Assembly: GCF_907164915.1 (NCBI RefSeq)
Contig: NC_061863.1
Location: 45,357,382 to 45,421,381, forward strand
Direction of reading: 5' to 3'
Length of the DNA: 64,000 bases
Origin: Impatiens glandulifera
Lineage: Eukaryota; Streptophyta; Magnoliopsida; Ericales; Balsaminaceae
Part shown: positions 24,050 through 33,868 of the stretch, piece after piece
Layout: each line of letters opens with the position of its first letter
How positions within the stretch are numbered: position 1 is the stretch's first letter
Position numbers and translations under genes: made by a program
The notes under the pieces: model-generated
Told to the model about the DNA's origin: nothing
The model's input: only the letters and a program-made list of their open reading frames with translations
The model's database searches: none

Positions 24050-24820
24050 TTGTTCATCACCATGTCTGCTGAATTAAGAAACACTCTTATTATCGATTTT
24101 GAGGATATCAAGGAAAGTATTTACTATGAAGGCATTTTTCAGCATGTCATAGTTTCTGGTTTGAAAGGTTTTCTTAAGGGTTCGGACACCATTCTCGAAG
24201 AGGAGGTGTACGAATTCTTTAACAACGGTCACGTTCTGGATGATGGTAGCATTCGCACCATCATTGATGGTCAATTCCTCCAGTTCACTGAGGAGGAATT
24301 CGCCACCTTCTTCCATCTTCCTACCGAAGGTTTTTCTGACTTTCCTACGCCATTCCTGCCGGCTAAGGAAGACTTCTTCCAGATCTTCTCCTCCTCCAAC
24401 AATCCGATTAAGGACTGTGGGAAGAAAGAGGATATTGCTCCTCACTACCAAGTCCTGCACGACTTGGTTCAACGGTCTATCATAGGCCGAATGCCAAACC
24501 AAAACTACAGCCGGGAGGCATTCGACATCATGATAGCCATCATCCGTAAAACCGACATCAACTGGTCATCATATCTTTTCAATAAGCTGAAGCTGCTTAT
24601 GACCGGTAAGAGGGGAAAGATCAGCTACGCCCCTCAGATCACCCGGTTTCTTATGTCCAAACGTCGCAATCTCGGAACCGGTGTTCCGGTTGGACCATCC
24701 AACACCCTCACCACGATCATGATGCACAGGTGGATATCAAGGATTGAGGAACGATCACCTGAAAACACCTTTGAAAATTGGTATGTGAGGATGCTGGAAG
24801 GAGGGTGGTTCACCGAATAA
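24050..24820 (+). CDS. Element C ORF3: extra-ORF domain protein (256 aa)
   Basis: It opens MFITMSAELRNTLIIDFEDI; the second Met (24062, ACC before ATG) is an equally good start. The same domain as ORF2 fills the protein: SGLKGFLKGSD, a FTEEEFATFFHLPTEGF motif, YQVLHDLVQRSI, AFDIMIAIIRKTDINWSSYLF and ISYAPQITRFL. There is almost no extra tail. No catalytic or membrane signature. Its similar size, domain and upstream signals suggest it arose with ORF2 by tandem duplication inside the element. Intact ORF; function unknown. Confidence 0.7.
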   Translation: MFITMSAELRNTLIIDFEDIKESIYYEGIFQHVIVSGLKGFLKGSDTILEEEVYEFFNNGHVLDDGSIRTIIDGQFLQFTEEEFATFFHLPTEGFSDFPTPFLPAKEDFFQIFSSSNNPIKDCGKKEDIAPHYQVLHDLVQRSIIGRMPNQNYSREAFDIMIAIIRKTDINWSSYLFNKLKLLMTGKRGKISYAPQITRFLMSKRRNLGTGVPVGPSNTLTTIMMHRWISRIEERSPENTFENWYVRMLEGGWFTE

Positions 24821-25209
24821 ATATCTTTCTTTATTCTCTTTTCCGGTTTCTGGTCATTTTGTTGTACGACCAGAACCGCTATTATGTCTCCTCTTTCCTA
24901 TATTAATGAAATACTTTAAGTTGTTCGACTTTTCATCCTCATTATTTCATTCCGGTTTCTCAAACTCATACTCAAACTTAAAGTTAACTTAACAATTTCC
25001 GGTTAACAAGATGTAACAGAAACCGGAATCTCAAGCAAAAATGAAAATCTGAAAATCATAACCGCCCATGGTTTTACCTCTCAAAATTTACCGCCCATCG
25101 AATTTCCGCTTTTACCGCCGAAAGTTACGGCAGTAACTTTTGGAGGGAAAATTAGCGCCAAAAACTCCAAAGTGACGGTTCATCTTCAAAACTGCCTGGA
25201 ACCGCCATC
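24821..25209 (+). other. Spacer between ORF3 and ORF4
   Basis: Non-coding. The start is T-rich with a poly(A)-signal-like AATGAAAT. The middle holds repeated ACCGCC/CCGCTT words and several CCGG sites. Confidence 0.5.
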
Positions 25210-25217
25210 TATATAAA
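25210..25217 (+). promoter_or_regulatory. Probable TATA box for ORF4
   Basis: TATATAAA about 120 bp upstream of the ORF4 ATG, followed by a TCTCTCTC-rich leader. Confidence 0.6.
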
Positions 25218-25336
25218 CTCAAGACAGTTCATTTAACACATGCGCTTTCTCTCTCTAAAGATTTCCAGAACTTCAAAGAATCTCTCTCTCCGATCATCAT
25301 CAATCTTCATCTTCATCTCTTCCTCAAAAATCATCA

Positions 25337-28174
25337 ATGGATCTAGGCAAAGCCCCGTTTCAATGGATGCTGCAAGTTGATTTTGAAGACATCGACCAGC
25401 ACGCTGAAGACAAGAACAAAGCTGTTCTTCAACTCCTTCGAGATTCTGGGTTGGAGAAGTTCCTCTCTGGTCCGTTCACCCTCTACCCGGCGGCGGTGAC
25501 GGAGTTCTTGGCGACGGCGACACTGTTAAAAAGAAAAGTATCGGCTACCGTCAACGGGAAGGCGGTTCTTATAACTGAAGAAATTTTCGCGGAGGCTCTC
25601 GGTCTACCCAACACAGGTTCGGACCTAAAGTTCGACTTAACCGACGCAGAATCAAATGCTGCCCGGTTGGTTGTATCCCTTTCAGGTCAGGACCTGGTGC
25701 TCCACAACAGCCGGAAAATCAAGTTGAAACCGGAATACAAATGGCTAGTGACCATCATCTCCAAATCGCTCCAAGGAAAAGGAGGTAACTTCGACAATCT
25801 TACAAAGTTTAAGCTAAGAATGTTGTTAGCCATCGTTCGCAACGATAAAGTGGACTGGGGTTACGTGCTATACGAAGAGTTCTGTCAAATGGTAATCAAG
25901 AAAGAAGGCCGGGTGCAGGCCTATGCTATGCAAATCGTAAAGATTCTTGAGTTCCTGAATGTGGAACTAGGTGAAGGCGTACCGCTTCCGATATCCAACA
26001 TCCTTGACTCTGAATCAGTGGCAGAGAAACCGGAGAAGACGATCAAGCCAAAAATCTCAAAATCAAAGTCATCCAAGGGAGCCAGCTCATCGGTTCCGGT
26101 TGAAGAAGAAAAACGACAAAAGAAACCATCCAGAAAAGCGGTTGAGGCAGAAGCTCAACCAGAACCGAAAAGGAGGAAGAAGGTATCAGCAAAGAAGAGC
26201 TCGAAGAAACCGGCGGACTCCGAGAGAACGCTCTCCTCAGACAACCCTCCTGAAAGAACCGTAGAGGTATTCCAACCAATCCCCATTAACACCGTTGTTC
26301 CAACTCCTATTCCATCTGATTCTCCAAAGCAAACCGAATCTTCGGGGAGCGAGGAGAACAAGTCAAATTCTAAGGAGGAAGCAGAAGAAATTGTTCAATC
26401 TGCAACCTCCAAGTCCCCAAGCAAGCAAGCCGATGAAGTATTAGCCGAAGTGGGCTTGAATACTTCTGAAGCTATTCAGAATGTGGTCCAGGAGATCACT
26501 AGAGAAACCGAAGAAGACGACGTTTCTAGTCGTCGGAAGCCAGAAAATCAGGTTGAAGTACCTGATCAAACAGAAATCCAACCGGTCGATGAGACGACCA
26601 AGTCAACAGAAACAGCACCTCCGGCTCAGGAGGAAAACATTGAAGAAAGGGAACCTTCCGGTTCCGCAGGAGACAAGGCAGCTCCAGAAGGTCCTACTCA
26701 GGCAGATAAAGGCAAGGGCATTTTGATTGAAGAACCAACTGAAACCGGAACGGGCACACTGCAGATCGACCCTCAGACTGAAACCACAACCGGAGAAGAA
26801 TACCCATATACTTTAGAGCAAGAAAATGAGTTGTTCGATGAATTCATCCAAGATATGAACAAAGGTGCAAGTGAGGCACTAGCTCCATATATGCGGTGGG
26901 TGAAGCTCCGGACAGAGACCAAATTATCTGACATGCTTCCAGGTTTCAGTGGAAACAAGCAATGGGACGCTCTCGTCCAGCTAGAAGAACAGGCACTCGA
27001 GCTGGCTAACACCCAATTGATCCAACCGGCATTTTCCAAAGCTCCGGTACTTCTCGAAAACGTGCGGCTACAGGCAGTTGAGAACGCCTTTCAAGAAATC
27101 ACAAGAAAGGAGCTGGAACAGATTGAAATGAAGATGGCGGAGCGATTTATTGGAGTACGAGAACGGCTTGTGCAAAGTTTCGAACGCCTTGATAAGAAAT
27201 GGTGGGATACCTGCAAACGCCAATTCAACAATCCCGAGCAATATCAAAGTAGGCCTCTCTTTCTAAATGGGGAAACATCTGGCACTTCTGAAAACCGAGA
27301 ACAAGAAGCCTTTCAACCGGCTAAGGCTCTGGACATCGAACAGATCAAACAAGCAGTGGTTGACACAGCTGATTCATGCCTAGGGAACTTCAAAGCGGTA
27401 ACCGAAGAAAGAATCTCAGCGGCTGAAGATAAAATGGTAAACTCTCTACAAGCTATGATGGATACAACAATGCAAACAACGGTCCAAGCCATGATCTCCG
27501 AGTCTGTCAAAATCGCAACCGCTCCACTTTTGGATATGCTGCAAGCCATGGCAATCCAGATCGGTGAATTGTCAAAAGTTCAAGTCGGCTCAACCCAAAC
27601 CCAAATCGAGAAAGATGCTGAAACCGCACGGAAGCTGCAAGAAGAAGAAATTGAAAGAGAACGGGTTCAGAAGGAACTGGAAGACAAGGATCATGAGCTA
27701 GCCCAACAATGTAATGAAGAGGAGCAGGCAAACGCTCATGAATCGGCACAGGGTCAATCATCTCATTCCATGAGCACACGGAACAAAAAGAAACGAAGCG
27801 CTGTTAAAGAAGTGATAAGAAGGGCAGAATTGAAGACAGCCGAACCGGTTGGACTGAATGCGGAACCGCTGGATGAAGAAGAGGAAGAAGACTCGGAGGA
27901 ACTCAACAGACGGAAAAGAAGGTCAACCGGAGAATCCACCGCAACTCCAAGCTGCAGACCCTTGACTGTTCCATCACGTCCACCGCCAAAACCAATTTGT
28001 GTCAACTTCAACCTCAGGAAGAAGGTCCCCGGTCATTCAAGTGTATGGGCCGGTTTGGTAATCGATGCTGACAGACGTGCTAGAGAGCACATAGCAAGAA
28101 TAGAAGAAGCAAGGAAACGTCTGGACAAAGAACTGGAAAAAGAGCAGGACAAGGGGGGATCATCCAAGCCTTAA
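25337..28174 (+). CDS. Element C ORF4: long extra-ORF protein (945 aa)
   Basis: It starts MDLGKAPFQWMLQVDFEDI. Residues about 13-215 are the same domain as ORF2 and ORF3 (SGLEKFLSGPF, ITEEIFAEALGLPNTG, LLAIVRNDKVDWGYVLY, AYAMQIVKILEFL). Residues about 240-300 are Lys/Ser-rich and look like a nuclear localisation signal (KRRKKVSAKK). A long Glu/Pro/Thr-rich disordered region follows to about 485. Next is a helical segment (LFDEFIQDMN, APYMRWVKLR), a coiled-coil region about 690-800 with EIERERVQKELEDKDHELAQ, and a basic helical C-terminus (RIEEARKRLDKELEKEQDK). There is no hydrophobic segment, so it is not envelope-like, although it occupies the place of the Sirevirus env-like ORF. Function unknown. 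Confidence 0.72.
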   Translation: MDLGKAPFQWMLQVDFEDIDQHAEDKNKAVLQLLRDSGLEKFLSGPFTLYPAAVTEFLATATLLKRKVSATVNGKAVLITEEIFAEALGLPNTGSDLKFDLTDAESNAARLVVSLSGQDLVLHNSRKIKLKPEYKWLVTIISKSLQGKGGNFDNLTKFKLRMLLAIVRNDKVDWGYVLYEEFCQMVIKKEGRVQAYAMQIVKILEFLNVELGEGVPLPISNILDSESVAEKPEKTIKPKISKSKSSKGASSSVPVEEEKRQKKPSRKAVEAEAQPEPKRRKKVSAKKSSKKPADSERTLSSDNPPERTVEVFQPIPINTVVPTPIPSDSPKQTESSGSEENKSNSKEEAEEIVQSATSKSPSKQADEVLAEVGLNTSEAIQNVVQEITRETEEDDVSSRRKPENQVEVPDQTEIQPVDETTKSTETAPPAQEENIEEREPSGSAGDKAAPEGPTQADKGKGILIEEPTETGTGTLQIDPQTETTTGEEYPYTLEQENELFDEFIQDMNKGASEALAPYMRWVKLRTETKLSDMLPGFSGNKQWDALVQLEEQALELANTQLIQPAFSKAPVLLENVRLQAVENAFQEITRKELEQIEMKMAERFIGVRERLVQSFERLDKKWWDTCKRQFNNPEQYQSRPLFLNGETSGTSENREQEAFQPAKALDIEQIKQAVVDTADSCLGNFKAVTEERISAAEDKMVNSLQAMMDTTMQTTVQAMISESVKIATAPLLDMLQAMAIQIGELSKVQVGSTQTQIEKDAETARKLQEEEIERERVQKELEDKDHELAQQCNEEEQANAHESAQGQSSHSMSTRNKKKRSAVKEVIRRAELKTAEPVGLNAEPLDEEEEEDSEELNRRKRRSTGESTATPSCRPLTVPSRPPPKPICVNFNLRKKVPGHSSVWAGLVIDADRRAREHIARIEEARKRLDKELEKEQDKGGSSKP

Positions 28175-28430
28175 AACTCTACTTCCATAATTACTTTAAA
28201 ACAATTATGTCTTTGATGTGTTTCAAAACTTAGTCACTCTTGCTATCTTTTGTGTTTTTCAAAACATATTGTCTACGTTTTTCAAAACATACAAGTTCAC
28301 CTATCTCTCATATTTTTCAAAACACACACTTATCAAAAATCAAACACATGTTTTTCAAACACATTCCTCTCAAACAAAATCTTAAAACCGGCCACACATT
28401 ACAATTTTTGAATATTTATTCTAAATAATC
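28175..28430 (+). other. Element C 3' untranslated region
   Basis: Contains several TTTTTCAAAACA-type direct repeats (28235-28365) and the first copy of the pre-PPT segment (from 28381). Confidence 0.6.
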
Positions 28431-28444
28431 AAAAAGGGAGAAAT
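28431..28444 (+). promoter_or_regulatory. Polypurine tract of element C
   Basis: AAAAAGGGAGAAAT directly before the 3' LTR; plus-strand priming site. The same tract is repeated inside both LTRs. Confidence 0.75.
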
Positions 28445-29991
28445 TGATAGAAAAATTAAGTAGATTAATTTTCTTAAAACCGGCCACACATTACAATTTT
28501 TGAATATTTATTCTAAATAATCAAAAAGGGAGAAATTGATAGAAAAATTAAGTAGATTAATTTTCTTAAACCGGCCACACATTACAATTTTTGAATATTT
28601 ATTCTAAATAATCAAAAAGGGAGAAATTGATAGAAAAATTAAGTAGATTAATTTTCTTAAAACCGGCCACACATTACAATTTTTGAATATTTATTCTAAA
28701 TAATCAAAAAGAGAATATAACGAGAAATTGATAGAAAAATTAAGTAGATTAATTTTGGAACCGGCCAGACAAACTAAACAGAAATTAAACTTCATGTGCA
28801 GGTACTGAACAAACCGGAACCGGAAATCGTGCATCAATAACCAGCTGATATCACATCAAAGAAACCGGCTTCAAGTGATCAAGACAAATGATCACAGGAA
28901 CCGGCTTCACTTTCTCAAGCAACCGGTTAGCAAAGAACAGAAGAATACACTTCAAACCGGATCAAAATGCACAAAGACACAGAAACCGGAAAGTACAGAT
29001 CAAAAGTCAGAAGATTCAAATCTCAAGAGTGACGCACTGTGACGGAGGAAACGTGTCTCGAAAAGATAAAAGAAGATCGGATTCGATCAGAAGCATGGGA
29101 GGAAAGCAATGATGCCTTGGTGATCCGATGCTGACGACCGGAAGCGGATGCTCAACACGTGTATCAATCTGAAAACCGGTTATGTCATCATCTGCTCAGA
29201 GTCACCTGCATGAATGCCAGGTGTTGAGGAAGTTGAAGCGTGCAAGAAATCCTCCTGCAGATAGGCGTGCTAATGATCAACCAATCCGCAAGAGAGAGAA
29301 GAAAGTAGCCGTTAGCTACTTTCAGCTATAAAAGGAAGATCAAACGTCCTCATTCAAAGCAGCAGTGATACGAGAAATTGAGTAGTTGAAATTGTGAAAG
29401 TCATAAAGCATTCAATTCTAGAGAGATAAAGCTCTACATTCTAAAGTCGGCTTACCTAAAACCGGAAATCCTTGTGTGTGATTATTGTGTTGTGTTGTAT
29501 TACATCAAAGTGTGAGTTTGGTGTAACCGGCGAGTAGCGAAGTTGGGCTCGACCGGAAGTGTAAATTGTAACTCTAAAGAGTTAGTGGAGATCCTTCTCA
29601 TAACCTGAGAAGAAGGGGTGACGTAGGAGGGTTTGCTCCGAACATCCATAAACAAATTTCTGTGTCTTGTATTCTTTCATTTCGCTTTCTTTTCCCGCTA
29701 TCTTACCATAAAACCGCAAACCAATCATACTTTCAAAACCGGTCACTCACTCTCGTTATATATCCTCCTTCTTAAAACATCATCTAAAGTCGCAAACGTT
29801 GCTTCAACCTGAAATAGACACTTCCGCCCTTGAACACCGGTTCAAGAGTCTGTGACAGGTTGTGCAGTGCTGAGAACGGTTTTAGTCTTTAACCGGACTA
29901 TCACCAAGTAGTGTGTGTGTTGTAAGCGGCCTCCCTTACTTAAAACCGGAAAAACACCCCCGGTCCTCCAAGGGCGTCCCCGATCCTAACA
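28445..29991 (+). repeat. 3' LTR of element C
   Basis: 1547 bp. Relative to the 5' LTR I noticed one-base deletions at the second repeat unit and near 29368, plus two substitutions (near 28712 and near 29852). It ends CCTAACA before TATTA. Confidence 0.92.
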
Positions 29992-29996
29992 TATTA

Positions 29997-30417
29997 GATC
30001 AACATCCTCAACCAAACCTATACCAAATCCGAAAAGAATATGTTCAAATGACACTCCGATATGTATGATTGCGAAAGAGAAATCAACATTGAACTTCATC
30101 AAGAAGTTATGGCTGAAGTGAGTTTGATTCAAAGTCAAATGGTTGATATGCAAGTTCATATGAGTAGAGCTGATGCTGAGCGAATGGAACAAGCTGATTC
30201 CTTTGCAAGACAAATTCATGCCGTTGAAGATACTGAAGCTGTTGCTAATAAAGAAAAGAACCTCATTTCTCGTGACAATGATAATATTAAAAAGGGGGAA
30301 GGAAGTTCTAGAGGCAGTGGTAGCAGTAGAGGAGGTGTGTCGACCGACACCAGATCTAAGAGAAAACCAACTGATGAAGGATTCAATTATCCGATCGTAA
30401 AAATGGAAGATCAATAA
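29997..30417 (+). pseudogene. Element B extra ORF, 3' part
   Basis: Continuation of the coding region cut by element C. The open stretch 30061-30417 is helical and charged (MAEVSLIQSQMVDMQVHM, ADAERMEQADSFARQIHAVE). It ends in a Ser/Gly/Arg and Lys-rich tail with KRKPTDEGFNYPIV and a stop at 30415-30417. This matches the coiled-coil plus basic tail layout of element C ORF4. It is out of frame with part of the upstream half. Confidence 0.65.
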
Positions 30418-30585
30418 TCTCTCTTCTTCTAAACTATCTTTTGTTGGCTTCTAAACTTGGTTTTTTAAACTTGGTTTTTGGAATATTGGTTTTTGGACCT
30501 ATTTCTGTAGTTTGCGAACAAGTATCATTCTTTAATTTGATAGGTGTTTATCTAATTAATTGTGCAAAGTTTAAACATCATCATC

Positions 30586-30599
30586 AAAAAGGGGGAAAT
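30586..30599 (+). promoter_or_regulatory. Polypurine tract of element B
   Basis: AAAAAGGGGGAAAT directly before the 3' LTR. Confidence 0.8.
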
Positions 30600-32339
30600 T
30601 GTTGGGTCAAATTATTTTAACTAAGGGTCAAATCATTTTGACTAACGGTATTCTGATGATGAACTTGTGTAAAACTTAAATAAGAAGGAAACTAAGTCGT
30701 CTAATTGTTTTTGTGCAAGTGCATTAAAACGTGCTAAGTTAGACTTAGCCTGAATCAAGTTCATTAGACGTATTGGTTATTAGACGTACGTAGTTAGACG
30801 TGCAGTCTAACAGACGTATTTAGACATGCAGTCTAATAAATGTAGTTAGACGTGCAGTTTAACGGATACGTAGTTAGACGTGTAGTCTAACAGATACGTA
30901 GTTAGACGTGCAGTCTAACATATATGTAGTTAGACGTGCAGTCTAACAGACGTAGTTAGACATGCAGTCTAACGGATACGTAGTTAGACGTGTAGTCTAA
31001 CAGATACGTAGTTAGACGTGTAGTCTAACAGATACGTAGTTAGACGTGCAGTCTAATCGATACGTAGTTAGACGTGCAGTCTAACGGATACGTAGTTAGA
31101 CGTGCAACCTAACAGATACGTAGTTAGACATGTAGTCTAATAGTTATGTAGTTAGACATGCAGTCTAACAGATACGTAGTTAGATGTGCAGTCTAACGGA
31201 TTCGTAGTTAGACGTGCAGTCTAACGGATACGTAGTTAGACGTGCAGTCTAACGGATACGTAGTTAGACGTGCAGTCTAACGGATACGTAGTTAGACGTG
31301 CAGTCTAACAGACATAGTTAGACGTGCAGTCTAACAGATGTAGTTAGACGTGCAATATAACAGATATAGTTAGACATAGGGAGTCTAACTCCTTCCGACT
31401 AGTTTGAAGGGACACGTAGTTAGACGTGTCGTAGACTTGGTTGTCTAATGGATCCTGCTATTAGACGGAGGCGTCTAACTTCATTAGACTTGGTAGTCTA
31501 ATGGAGCATGTCTAATGCCTCGCTTGAGCAGTTGCTTGATGTTAACATCCGTCTACCCACGATCAACTAGTTGTACGCTACTCCTGCTCCACTAATCCGT
31601 GCAGATCAGTACGACAATCAGTTGTATCCAATAAATTAATTCCACGTAAGCAAATATTCTTCTCACTACTTGTTTCTTACATGACAATCCTAGAAGAATA
31701 TTCGACGCACTACCAGATTGGTACGGCCACGATCTTTGTGCACAATGTATGATGTACATGTGTACTATGGAGGCTGTCCAATGAGTGTTTGTTATGTGTT
31801 AATATAGAAGATTCGACCTTTGGTACCTATTCTCTATTTAAAGATCCTCAAGGACAACAGACGAGCTTCCAGTCTGCCGAACTTACAATCGATCTTACGA
31901 ATTGCTCACTATGTTTGTACATCAAGAGAGAGAGATAATTAAAGTATTGTCTAGCTGAGTGATATTCTTCAATATACTGTAAGTTGAACAGAGTCTGTTC
32001 TGTTCAACAGTGAACTAGCATTGAAATTGTATTTGATTCTAAGAAAAGTATAGTGAATCCTTCCGGTGGTTGGAAGAAGGGGTGATGTATGAGAGTTTTG
32101 ATTCAAACATCTATAAGCAACTCCCTGTGTCTTTTGCATTCCGTCCTTCATTCTTTCATTCGTTTTTAACTTCAAATCCAAGCAAACGTTTACACACTTG
32201 AATCGCTTCAAGAGTTTGCAAAGGTTTGTGAAGAATAGAAAGTGATATAAATCCCTAACAATATTTCTATCAAACCGTTTTCCAAAAGTTATCATCAATA
32301 GTTAGACACCTGTCTCTATTGGTGCCACCGATCCTTTCA
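30600..32339 (+). repeat. 3' LTR of element B
   Basis: 1740 bp with a shorter GTTAGAC hairpin array (about 30775-31370). Point differences from the 5' LTR are frequent, so B is clearly older than C. Confidence 0.85.
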
Positions 32340-32344
32340 TTATC

Positions 32345-32839
32345 AATGGTCGATCCTGTGAGGAGGAGAATATTCTCTCGGTTGGTTAGGCTCTCGTAAA
32401 GCTTCATTCAAGATTCTCTTGTGAATCTTGCGAAGGAGAAATAAGTCGATCTCATACAGATCGACAAGAAGAAGTCCTTGGAGGATTAAGCGATGAATCA
32501 ATCCATTGTTTATTCATTCATTCATTGTTTCTGAAAAGAAGGCGAAGTCTGGAAGATAAAGTGTTAGGAGGATCGCGGGCGACTTCTTACAACCTAATGG
32601 TTTGTTAGAAGTTTGGCCGGCGGTGGAGGAATTTGACAGCGCCGAAGATGCCATTGCGGGGGAGTTCTTAGAAAGCGGCGGGGATAGTGTCTCAATTGAA
32701 CGAAGATAGTTCATCAGATTCGTCGTCTTCATCGATTCAATTGAGAGAATTCTTGAAGAAAGCGAAGAATGCGAAGAGGAAGGCAAGAAAGCTTCAAACA
32801 ACCAAAACTGTGAACAATCGTCTCAACGTGGAAAACAAC
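32345..32839 (+). pseudogene. Element A gag, N-terminal part
   Basis: The plus strand before element D reads as Ser/Asp-rich then basic (REFLKKAKNAKRKARKLQ) and ends NVENN at the ACAAC target site. It continues into the gag motif at 39230. Stops elsewhere in the segment show decay. Confidence 0.5.
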
Positions 32840-33803
32840 GGTTGGAATTAAACTAATTCCATTAATTAAATGGAAATGATATTTGGGTTAATGAAACTCA
32901 CACCAAATTCAAATGTGAATTAAGTGTGAAATTAATCCAAATGAAATTCACATGAAATTCAAATGTGAATTAAAGTGAAATTAATCCAAATGAAATTCAC
33001 ATAAAATTCAAATGTGATAAAGTGAAATTAATTCAAATGAAATTTACATGAAATTCAAATGTGAATTAAAATGAAATTAATTCAAATAAAATTCACATCA
33101 AATTCAAATGTGAATTAAGGTGAAATTTCATCCAAATGAAATTCACATCAAATTCATTGTGAATTAAATTTGTTAATTGTTACAATTAACATTAATGCCT
33201 TAAATGAGGCAATTAACAAATGATGTTAATTGCTATTGTAACTACAAAATACTTATTGTTGGATGTATCTTGCAAATATAATGAAAAAGCAAGCAAGGAT
33301 AACCGTTGGATGAATGGATGATGAATTAGTGGCCGTTGGATTAAAGAATTGATTATGAGTTTAATTTTAAACTATAAATATCCCCTCACCTTGATTCCTC
33401 TCCACACATTATCTTAATACTTCTCACTATAAAATTCTAAAATCTTTCATTGTTCTTGTGAGTATTCTTGTGAGTGTTCTTGTGAGTGTTCTTCGAGTTT
33501 CTTGACTCAATCATTTCTGTGCGAAACCCGATGATTGTGATTCAGGTACTTTTGTTTAGTTCGTTGTTATAGTGGTTTTCTATGCTAAATCATTGCAGGT
33601 TTCGTTGTACCCACCGACGAAACTCTCCAGCACAAACGGGAGACGGTGAAACTATTTTAAGAGAACTGTGATTCTATAGGCCTCAGAGCAAACGAGAAGA
33701 TTTTTCTTCATCTCTTAAATAATCTGTTGTATCTGTTTTATTATCATTGTATTATTTTCATATATTATTTACGTGTAATTGTTACGAGATAAGATTACCA
33801 ACA
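32840..33803 (+). repeat. 5' LTR of element D with internal tandem repeats
   Basis: 32890-33165 is about five diverged copies of a roughly 48 bp unit (AATTCACATGAAATTCAAAT plus GTGAATTAAAGTGAAATTAA). A TATAAATAT box lies near 33374. Confidence 0.8.
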
Positions 33804-33868
33804 ATCTTAAAACAATATCAAATATTACTTATCTAAAATTCTTACACGTTTCTTGTTTTGTTTCAGAA

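Larger units (their letters stand above)
15490..29991 (+). mobile_element. Element C: 14.5 kb copia-type retrotransposon with three extra ORFs
   Basis: The LTRs are 15490-17038 and 28445-29991, flanked by an exact TATTA duplication (15485-15489, 29992-29996). The primer-binding site is 17041-17056 and the polypurine tract AAAAAGGGAGAAAT is 28431-28444. Order: gag, protease, integrase, RT, RNase H, then ORF2, ORF3 and ORF4. By eye the LTRs differ by two substitutions and two one-base indels, so the insertion is recent. Integrase-before-RT order and long 3' ORFs recall Sirevirus-like copia elements. The copy is defective, because pol is frameshifted in RT and the catalytic motif is altered. Confidence 0.92.
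7959..32339 (+). mobile_element. Element B: copia-type retrotransposon with gag and an extra ORF but no pol
   Basis: The LTRs are 7959-9836 (1878 bp) and 30600-32339 (1740 bp), both TGTTGGGTCA...CCTTTCA. The flanks are TTATA (7954-7958) and TTATC (32340-32344), 4 of 5 matching. The primer-binding site is 9839-9852 and the polypurine tract AAAAAGGGGGAAAT is 30586-30599. The interior holds a broken gag (9881-11672) and then goes straight to a broken extra ORF (12652-15489 plus 29997-30417). No protease, integrase, RT or RNase H is present between them. Element C sits inside the extra ORF. B therefore depended on another element for pol functions. Confidence 0.85.

Noticed and set aside
25337..28174. 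ORF4 as an envelope-like protein
   Set aside because: Its position fits the Sirevirus env-like ORF, but there is no signal peptide or hydrophobic segment, and the N-terminal domain matches ORF2 and ORF3.
30061..30417. Independent small gene
   Set aside because: It is the 3' end of element B's extra ORF cut off by element C, just before B's polypurine tract.
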